Source: Dendrocalamus latiflorus
Lineage: Eukaryota; Streptophyta; Magnoliopsida; Poales; Poaceae
DNA length: 64,000 nt
Direction: 5' to 3'
Assembly: GCA_017311315.1 (NCBI GenBank)
Contig: CM029654.1
Span: forward strand, 10,537,448-10,601,447
Shown: one piece after another, positions 56,322 through 64,000 of the stretch
How positions within the stretch are numbered: the stretch's first letter is position 1
Layout: every line of letters begins with the position of its first letter
Notes under the pieces: generated by a model
Seen by the model: the letters and a program-made list of their open reading frames with translations, nothing else
Databases searched by the model: none
What the model was told of the DNA's origin: nothing
Made by a program: the position numbers and the translations under genes

Positions 56322-56912
56322 GGCGTACCTAACATAAGTCCATACTGAATCCTCTTAGTATATATAACATGCAACAAGTGTACCATCATACAGCAGGTAG
56401 GTACCGCCTAGCAGATACAACCGTAATATTTTCATCTGAATTTCGTTGTTCTACCTATCCCATACAAATATGAATGGTACTTTTTTATTTGTAAATCTAA
56501 TTTTTAATTAATTTACGGAGTGCCCTAACAAATTCCTACATAAATCAAATTTACTCGCTAATTTATGCGATAAATAAATTACAATTTCTCCAAATTTCTC
56601 TCCTAATTTCTATTATTATTGTTCTACTTAATTCACCAATCCAACTACTCATTTCTCATCATTTTTAACTTCTTAATTCTTATGTAAATTAAACATCTAC
56701 ATTTTTTCCCTAATCTTTCATTTATGGAAGCACGCTCTCTTAAACATGCACAACAAGATCTAATATTATTCAGTGCTTTTGGCTACAAGAATGAGTAAAT
56801 GATAATACAAACAGTAGCTACGCACGTGGCCTTTCCGACTAGCAGTGTGCTTCACAATGACATCATTTAAATGTTGTTACAATCCAGTTAACATTTTTTT
56901 AAGATTACTGTT
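56322..56912. other. Transposase upstream region
   Basis: About 590 bp of AT-rich sequence between the transposase start and the CACTA element. It probably contains the transposase promoter. No gene. Confidence 0.5.
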
Positions 56913-56929
56913 CACAAGGAATCAGGTGT

Positions 56930-57560
56930 TTCGCAACGACGCGAAAACGTTGCAATAGGCCCAGTTTGGTTGCAATAGGTACCAATGCCAACCAAATCAC
57001 TTTCGTTGCCAAGCGTTGCTAGTGCTAGCGTGCTCTAAAGTTTGCGCATCGGTTTTGTGTTTCGTTGCAATAGATATGCTTATTGCCACGAAGTGGAGCA
57101 TGGCGATACATAGGAGATGCAACGAAGTTATTTATGGCAACAGAGGCTTTTGCCACGACTGTCATGGTGGCGATAACCTCTAGTGCCACGAACCTATTGC
57201 ATTGCGATTGCAAATATTGCCACGAGTGACGCCGTGGCAATAGTGTTTGGCGCCACGAACATGCTCCGTTGCAATAAACGTTATTGCCACGACAAAACTG
57301 TCGTTGCAATAGAACTTTTTGCCACGTGCATCATTTTGTTGCAAGTGTTTTTCGCGCCACGTGACACATTTCGTTGCAATGGAGATTATTACCACGATTA
57401 TAATTTGGATGCAATAGGTTTTATTGCAACAAGAAATGTTTGGTGGCTAGAGATGTTAACGCAACGAAATGAGTTAGGTTGTAAATAAGACTTATACCAT
57501 CGATGAATGTACGTGGCAATAAGAGCTGCATCGCAACGAAGGAGCAACGTGGCAATAAGC
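56930..57560. repeat. Left subterminal repeat cluster of the CACTA element
   Basis: More than fifteen words of the type CGTTGCAATA, TGCCACGA or their complements, spaced about 20-30 bp. In CACTA elements such motifs bind the transposase partner protein. Confidence 0.85.
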
Positions 57561-59150
57561 AATGTATCGCAACTAAATAATAATTCAGGGCAGCATATTG
57601 CATTTTATATATATTCAATGAACCGCTGTTGCAATACAATAGTAGCGACATATAAAATGCAGCATGACATATGAAATCCAAACATCTTTATTTTCATCCA
57701 CCATATTATGAAACTAAAAGGAGTATCATGTCCAGTGAAGCAAATAATACAAGATTATAATGTCAATCTCCAAAATGAGACTAAAAAGATCCTAAATAAT
57801 CTTGCGATAAGAAAAGAAATCTCCAAGGTCGATCTTTGTTCATATGCGAGTTGCTCTGAGAATTCTTGAACCTTAGCGCCCCGCTCAATTACTTTCCTGT
57901 GCAACACAAGCACAAAATTGGCACATTAATAAAATAGGCAAACTCATCCATGCAAGAAACCTATACAACTTGGGCTACAACATGGGCCCCACTGGCACGT
58001 GCGGCAGGCCGACTGGCGCCAGTACTGCGGCTGGGCCCAGGTATGCCGTGACCCACCCGGTAGACGCGTCGTCGCTCCGGCCAATCACAAGGAATCACAA
58101 GAACGATGGGGAAGAACGTCCGATTCCCCTCTAGGTTGCATTCATATGTCAAACCCTAGGAGGAACAAGCGTATATGGCTCTCCTTAAAAATAATAGATC
58201 TATTTCTTAATCTGTTGTGGTCTGTCTTTACAAAAGGGTATATAGACCTATATATAGCCAGACTCAATAAACGAAAAAAACCAACTCGTACGCAACAAAC
58301 GGAAACAACCGACACGGAAACATACTCGTAAACAATTCAACGGACTCAATAAAACCGATCCAATCTACTGTGCCAACCAATCACGTGGCCGAAACAAAGT
58401 TGTATTCGGTCATTACGAAGGCATGCAGGATCTCCTCACGATGCATTGCCTTGGCTGTTCTGATCCATATTCCTTGCGTCAAACGAAATCAACACAGAGC
58501 ATCAATTGCTTGCCCATGCATGTAGTCCATCCGAAGCATCTAAATAATTCTCTCACGTGCATGACAAATGAAGACCAACTAGATAAGTCTTTCACGTGCA
58601 TGCATGTATTTTCTTTCTTTTTTTCCTTGATATTTCTTTTTTTTTCAAATTTTTAGCTGTGATAAGTCTTTCACGTGCATGACAAATGAAGACCAACTAG
58701 ATAAGTCTTTCAAAAATTTTTTCAAATTGCCCATGTGGAAGTTTTAGATAGCAAATATTTGCATCTTTGTGCAATAATAAGTTGGTAACTCAGTGTTAAG
58801 CACTGCAGTGTTGAATTGACAAGTCATTGGTTCGAGTCCTACTTAGCGTAGCTTAAAATTTTATTTTCCTATGTTTTTTATCCCTCGAGGCCCCTACAAA
58901 TTAACTAGATAATTATGCTTCCTACCGAGCACAACTGAAACCTTAATTTTAATTTTCTAAATTTTTATCCCTCGAGGCCCCTACACATTAATTAGATAAT
59001 TGCGCTTCCAACCAAGCACAAATGAAATTTTAATTTTCTAAATTTTTATCGCTCTACAAATTAACTAGGTATTTGCGCTTTAGTTGCTTTTTATTTTTCT
59101 ACTAGTATTTTTTTTATCCCACTAGCCAGTGCTAATACAAATATTTTTCT
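57561..59150. other. Middle of the CACTA element
   Basis: About 1.6 kb without a supported gene. It contains a direct repeat of CACGTGCATGACAAATGAAG with ACCAACTAGATAAGTC (about 58555 and 58673), and a phrase TTTATCCCTCGAGGCCCCTA occurring at about 58879 and 58966. Confidence 0.5.
58790..58860 (+). repeat. tRNA- or SINE-like relic
   Basis: TTGGTAACTCAGTGTTAAGC followed 35-40 bp later by GGTTCGAGTCC resembles internal A and B boxes of a polymerase III gene. A cloverleaf could not be confirmed. It could be a SINE head or chance. Confidence 0.35.
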
Positions 59151-59159
59151 TTTCAAACA

Positions 59160-59720
59160 ACGGAAGCTGTCTTATTGCAACGAAAGATAGTTTTATATAT
59201 CAACGACTAACAACTGTGGCAATACAACCCTAGCAGATTCAATGATCTCAAATTTCGTGGCAAGACAACCTTGTTATTGCAACGAAAGATAGTCTTCTAT
59301 ACCAACGACTAACAACCGTGGCAATACAACCCTAGAAGATGCAACGAACCCAAATTTCGTTGCGATAGATAAAGCCCTATTGCAACGCAAGCAACGATTC
59401 ATGCAACGAATCAAATCCGTTGCAAAACTGTCAAGTATTCGCAACCATCAGCAAAAGCGTGGCAATAATGTCGACATATTGCAACGCAAATCAAACGAAT
59501 CACAACGCAAATTCATTACGTGGCAATATTGTCAAGTACTTGCAACCGTTTTATAAATGGTGGCGATAGCACCTACCAATTGCAACGAAATGCATGGTAG
59601 TCGCCACGCAAAAATATCCGTGGCAACATGGTCAACTATCGCAACCAAAAATGAAAATGGTGGCAATAGTCCCTACCTATTGCAACCAATTTCGTGTCGT
59701 TGCAAAGTTGATCGTGGCAT
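59160..59720. repeat. Right subterminal repeat cluster of the CACTA element
   Basis: TTGCAACGAAAGATAGT and GTGGCAATACAACCCTAG recur, with many TTGCAACGCAA and CGTGGCAATA words. It mirrors the left cluster. Confidence 0.85.
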
Positions 59721-59741
59721 TAGGGTCAAAACCTTGTAGTG

Positions 59742-60210
59742 TATATGCAGAACATATGCAAAACATTTACGTTAATTACAGACTAATCACTATAATAACA
59801 TTATACACGCATGGAGATGATATTTACCTTTTCTTGAAGCTCACGAGATGATATTTAACTTTCACAATTGCGAGAATTTCAGATACCTTCAAAAATTACT
59901 CCAAATGCCGTGTTAGCCGTTCTTCTTTCCTTCACTATCAGCGCCCTCTCTTGCTCCCTATCTTGCTGCTTCTCTGTCTTGCGCAAATGAAAATTCACTG
60001 GAGCCTTCCAAACGCAGGCACTCTCTTCCTTTTATCGTGAGACAGACAACGGTTGTATGCAGCGAATGAAGTAGGGGCCGGCTCTCACGTATAGACACAT
60101 CGCATGCAAATAAAGGAATGCTGCACGGGCGAGGGAATCCGGCATGCAGAAAAGACCGAAAGCAGCACGGGCGGGGGCTTTCGGCTGGGATGGGACGGCG
60201 GCCATGTGGT
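59742..60210. other. MULE subterminal spacer on the right
   Basis: No gene is supported between the CACTA end and the right terminal repeat. Confidence 0.5.
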
Positions 60211-60484
60211 GCGGTCTCCCACCGCACCATTAGCGGGATGGTGCGCCCGGGCGCCGCGCGATTAGCGGGATCGTGCACTTCGACGCCGCACCGCCAGCCC
60301 TACCACGTCGCCAGCTGAGTGGTGCGGTCGGGGACCACACCACTCCGGTCTGGTGCACTCCCCGGCCGCACCAATGCCACGTGTCGCCCTCCCGTTAATC
60401 GTGCGGTCGTTTGGGGGCTATATTTGGAATTCTGTTTTCAGTGGCACTATTTTTGGAATTAACGGCAGCAACAGTGCCAAAAAC
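60211..60484 (-). repeat. Right terminal inverted repeat of the 13.4-kb MULE
   Basis: The reverse complement of the left repeat with about 90% identity over the outer 150 bp, ending GGCAGCAACAGTGCCAAAAAC. It contains the same GGTGCGG/CCGCACC words. Outside it lie GTCCAAA and the copia-3 LTR. Confidence 0.85.
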
Positions 60485-60491
60485 GTCCAAA

Positions 60492-60648
60492 TGCTTCTGC
60501 ATGTGATGCAGCTTCGTCTTCCGCGTGCATACGACGCTACATCTCCTGTATGCGATGCTACATCTTCAGACTGCATTGTCTTCCGCGTGCATGCGACGCT
60601 ACATCTTCAAACTGCATGCGCCGCTTTGTCTTCGGTCTTCATGCGCCG
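60492..60648 (+). repeat. copia-3 right LTR, truncated
   Basis: 157 bp matching the left LTR from its first base (TGCTTCTGCATGTGATG) with few differences. It is cut where TGTAACGCCCCC begins at 60649. Confidence 0.88.
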
Positions 60649-63600
60649 TGTAACGCCCCCGTTTCCTGGGGCGCGTACGGACACGGCACCCCGCAACTGT
60701 TCACGCATGAACAGTTATGGAGTGTCGCGCAAGAGTATACCATTGCATGCTTACAACAAAAAACCAGCATATATTTCACATAAGGATTAACATCCAGTTT
60801 TTAACAGCGGGGCGTGCAAGATCCAGTATATTTACATTACCAAAGCTCCAAGATTCGTTTGAGCGCGGCCAAGACCTAAAGCCATGTGTCCTCGTCGAAG
60901 AAGGGATCCTCCGGGACTTCCTCAACGGGGAGACCTTCACCTTCGTCTTGATCCTCTAAAGAGGGGATTAAACAAGCCGTGAGTCAAACAACCGGCTCAG
61001 CAAGTCCCAAAGGGACTCTAACTTACTACATGCACGGATTAACAAAGGAAGGGAGTATATTTGGTTTATTAACTTTGAGTGGATGCAGTTTTATTTGCAA
61101 ATATTTTGATAAAACGGACCCAAAACTACTCCTTAAGATCTCAGGGGTTTTTCATGAAAATTCAATTAACCAACTAATCAAGTTAAAGCATGTACAAAAC
61201 TACTTAAGCTTCACTGATGGAATCACCCAAGTGACACAGCTCCATTAACCGGGAGCACGGCATATTCGAATACCATTATTTTGACTCTGCAGAGTTTGCT
61301 CAGCTTTACCCACACGATTTCTTAACTTCCGCGTCCGGGTTAAGAAAGCCAGGTCGTTTCACTGCTCAATTCTTTATATAAGCTCTACCCGGTAGAATTC
61401 ACTCCGGTCTGGCACAAGAAAACAAGAAAACAAACGTCCGCTTCGAGTGAACTCTACCGTTGTTAGGCATCCGCAGCACGGCTTACCTAACCTCACTGCT
61501 AAACCTCCTCCTCCTCCACACCTGTAGAGTTTCAATCGAGTTGAGCAGCTACTAGACCAGTGTTGACAAGTCAACTCCTGTGGTTGAGCGATCACTATGA
61601 CATTTGCTCAGCGTAAGGGTTTCAGTCCTTATATTTTCACATGGTCCGCAACCTCGCCAGGCCCGCGACCCAACCTAGGGTAAGCGGTGGGCGTAGACCG
61701 TCTCACGGTTTCCCACAACACCCTTACCCTAACTTCAATCCTAGGGTAAAAGACGGGCGAAGACCGTCTCGCGGCTCCTCCCCAACCTTTACCCTACCTT
61801 GTGCACGCCGGCACTCTCCGCTCTAAGATATGGTGTCCCATACCACCCTACCTTAGAGTCGGGTTTTCCAAAATTTCTATTGGCCCGCAGCCACAACCTT
61901 ATTAGTGTAAAGACTTTGCATGATAATAATAACCTACAGTTATCTAGATTAACAGATAATTAATTCTAGGGTTACAAAGGCATGGCTACGAGTTTAACAT
62001 GGCATTTTTCGGTGGTAGGTTTATCTACATAACATGTCATTCTAAACATTTTATTTTACTTTGAACTAACATTTCAGAACTAGCTTAATGCAAATAGCAT
62101 AATAACATAATTAAATAGCATGGGATACAACATGGTCAAAGGATTTGGGACTTGCCGTCAATCCGGATGATCTTAGCTAGCTCGAACGTAGAAGCACCTG
62201 GATCCTGAGACTGCACTTGAACTTCCGGGATCTCCGAAACTAACGCAAACACATAAAATAATTAAATCCAGCTTGAGCCTAATCAAGCGAGGAAAAATAA
62301 ACTATTTAAAAAGGAGTAAAATGCATAAATCCTCAAATGGGGAATTTTTGGAATTTATCTGGGATGAAACTGTTGAAGTGGAGGCAAAAATGGGTCCAGG
62401 ACAATATTTGGAGCAAAGTGGTGAAATTTGGGAATTTTTGGGATTTTCTGTGATTTTCTAGAATTTATTTGGATTTTCTGGGATTTTAGAACTTGATAAA
62501 TTACTGGAAATTCGAGTGAACAGTAGAAGGCCGGAGCGGTGCAACAGTGCGGCCCGGCACTGTGTGGCCTGCGCGGCCCATGGCGGCACTCCTCGCGCGG
62601 CCCACAGGCACACGCGCGCGCGGGCGAAGGAGTAGGCCGGCTCGGCCCACTCCCGCGAGCGCTCCCGCGGCTCGGATGGCCGACGCGCGTCTCAGGCGGG
62701 CGGCCCAGATGCGGAGTGGGCGAGCGGCGCGGATGCGGCGGGGAAAGATCGGACGGCAAAGGAGCGGGGGAGACGGGCGAAGCAGTACGGCGAGATCGGA
62801 CGGCTTAGGTTATATGGCACAGGTGAGATGGACGGAGGAGAAAGAGCCACGTCGCGGGGAGGGGTCGTCTTCCACCTCCAGCCGCTACAGGGCTCCCAGG
62901 ACAGAGGTACGGCGGCGACGGCGGTCCGGGCGCGGGAAGGGACGCCACCGACGATCAAGGGCACCAGGAGAGAGAGGGGAGCAAGGGGAATCCATTTTGG
63001 GGCCTTGGAAGGGGAGGGGATCAAAGGAGAGGGCGGGAGGAAGATGGGGGTGCTTCGGTTATTTGGTGGCGGAGGGGGGGTCACCGGCGGCGAGAGGGTT
63101 CAATCGGGGGCGGCTACACCGACAGGGGAACTGAGGGCTCACATTGGTGGCGGCGGTGAGTGCTAGGAAGCTCCGGAGCGGTCTGGCCACGGGAGAGGTG
63201 CGACGGCCGGAGAGGAGCTTCGGTGACAGCGCTCCTCGGGCGATCACCTGTCCAAAGGCAAGCATCAACGTGATCAGTGAGGGGAGGAGATGCTCTCGGC
63301 GGAAGCAATTGAAGAATGAGGGAGGGAAGAGGGAGTTTGGCTCCCGGGGGTCGCCGGCTCACAGGGCGGCAATGGCGGAGCTCCGGGCGGCAGGACTTCA
63401 ATCGGCCACTCGGGGAGCTTCTCTGGAGTGGCAGGAGGGGAGTAGAGGTGTTTGGGAGGCTCGGGAAGCAAGAGAGAGCAAGGGAGCCGAGGGGTGGCTT
63501 TTATGGCCGGGCGGAGGGAGGAGCTCCTTCGGGGAGAAGGCAACGGGCGGGAGCGCCGAGTCAACAGGAATGACGGGGGCAGTTGGGGGCATCTCCTCCG

Positions 63601-64000
63601 CGAGATGGGTGGGGTGACGGGCTCTGCACAGTGGAGTAATGGCGACGCGACGGGAGAGGGAGCAGGTGAGCTGCGGCAGAGGGAGCGCGTCCGCGCGCGG
63701 GAGAGGGAGGAGGCGGGGCTGACAAGCGGGGCCCAGGGCGGACGTGGGGCGACGCGTGGCGCGGGGCGCCCACGGTTTCGGACCGGGCGGTCCGTATGGC
63801 GCGGGTGCGAGGCGGAACCGAGGGTGGCGCAGGCGGTCTGGGCGCGGGCGCAGCGCGCAGCGCTCCGCGCGTGCGCGAGGAGAAGGCGGGGAGGAGCCGG
63901 GGCGCCAGCGGGCAAGGGGGAGCGGAGGGAGGCGCTGGGCGAGGGAAAAGGCGGGGTCGGGGCGGCGCCAGCGCAAGCGCGAGAGAGGGGCGCCGGGAGA
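60649..64000 (+). mobile_element. Large LTR element beginning TGTAACGCC, extends beyond the window
   Basis: It begins TGTAACGCCCCCG exactly where the copia-3 LTR is broken. TGTAACGCC is a frequent start of long grass gypsy LTRs. Over 3.3 kb no gag or pol is found. The first half is AT-rich with a doubled phrase (CCTAGGGTAA(G/A)..GGGCG(T/A)AGACCGTCTC at about 61673 and 61741). From 62520 to the end it is extremely GC/purine-rich with compositional open frames. A long LTR is the simplest reading. The other end and target duplication are outside the window. Confidence 0.6.
62520..64000. other. GC-rich end of the window without a supported gene
   Basis: About 1.5 kb of strongly GC-rich DNA in which most frames are open on both strands. 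Products are Arg/Gly/Ala-rich without domains. I treat the open frames as compositional. Confidence 0.5.

Larger units (their letters stand above)
56913..59741. mobile_element. Non-autonomous CACTA-type element nested in the MULE
   Basis: The right end GGTCAAAACCTTGTAGTG is the reverse complement of a classic CACTACAAGG... terminus. The left end CACAAGGAATCAGGTG fits CACTACAAGGAATC with a 3-bp loss. Subterminal blocks at both ends hold many copies of CGTTGCAATA and TTGCCACG in opposite orientations, typical of CACTA. No transposase is present. A 3-bp target duplication was not seen. Confidence 0.8.
47089..60484. mobile_element. 13.4-kb MULE carrying transposase, PMD and two GRF zinc-finger genes
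   Basis: Inverted terminal repeats of about 270 bp: the left end TTTTGGTACTGTTGCTGCCG with TTAATTCCAAAAATAG is mirrored at 60425-60484. Similarity fades inward but the GGTGCGG/CCGCACC word pattern persists. Inside is a MuDR-type transposase (minus), a plant mobile domain gene (minus), a GRF plus coiled-coil gene (minus) and a small GRF gene (plus). A 31-bp minisatellite and a nested CACTA element account for most of the remainder. No 9-bp target duplication was found at the junctions. Confidence 0.85.
42333..60648 (+). mobile_element. Ty1/copia element 3, split by a 13.4-kb MULE and cut at its right LTR
   Basis: The left LTR (42333-42598), a TGGTATCAGA primer site and gag through RNase H run to 47090. 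A matching LTR fragment lies at 60492-60648. The sequence between 47089 and 60484 belongs to the inserted MULE. The right LTR is interrupted after 157 bp by another LTR element at 60649. The coding region has several frameshifts and nonsense codons. Confidence 0.88.

Noticed and set aside
62355..63976. Multiple long open frames on both strands at the right edge
   Set aside because: Extreme GC content keeps all frames open; no domain or splice structure.

Overview
The window is plant nuclear DNA, most likely from a grass and probably rice or a close Oryza relative. I infer this from one intron-containing cellulose-synthase-like A (CSLA) gene, grass-type MITEs, and heavily nested Ty1/copia, Ty3/gypsy (Tat lineage), LINE, MULE and CACTA elements. 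There are no bacterial operons, rRNA genes or CRISPR arrays.

Layout. (1) 1-10,978 is two copies of one copia family in opposite orientation. The minus-strand copy runs off the left edge and is split by a 2.2-kb solo LTR with a 5-bp target duplication. The plus-strand copy (4,606-10,973) is structurally complete, with LTRs, primer site and GAGAG duplications, but its genes are broken. (2) 10,979-22,700 is the host gene: a MITE-bearing upstream region, a TATA box at 13,671 and a nine-exon CSLA gene (13,771-22,176, 573 aa, all catalytic motifs present). Its second intron is 5.9 kb and holds several foldback or MITE-like repeats. (3) 22,700-27,580 is intergenic. It holds a very young 995-bp MULE with 374-bp inverted repeats and a perfect 9-bp duplication, an LTR-like block with a 60-bp tandem array, and a 229-bp hAT MITE. 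(4) 27,586-38,395 is a complete, recently inserted Tat-type gypsy element. It has gag, protease/RT/two RNase H/integrase, an antisense spliced extra gene and eleven copies of an exact 67-bp repeat. (5) 38,401-42,332 is a decayed LINE carrying a solo LTR. (6) 42,333-60,648 is a third copia element. It is split by a 13.4-kb MULE (47,089-60,484), and its right LTR is cut by another LTR element that runs off the window.

The 13.4-kb MULE is the most interesting object. Between degenerate inverted repeats it carries four gene-like units: a MuDR-type transposase (one frameshift, one nonsense codon), a plant-mobile-domain gene, and two separate GRF zinc-finger genes in opposite orientations. One GRF gene carries a coiled coil. 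The other is a small two-exon gene with its own TATA box beneath a roughly 24-copy 31-bp minisatellite. A CACTA element is nested inside it. Whether GRF and PMD partners are constant cargo of this MULE family is the main question raised here.

Insertion order can be read from nesting: LINE first, then copia-3, then the MULE, then the CACTA inside the MULE; the gypsy element and the right-edge LTR are also later insertions. LTR differences of 3 per 246 bp (gypsy) and 4 per 156 bp (copia-2), and 2 mismatches per 374 bp between the 995-bp MULE arms, place these insertions as recent.
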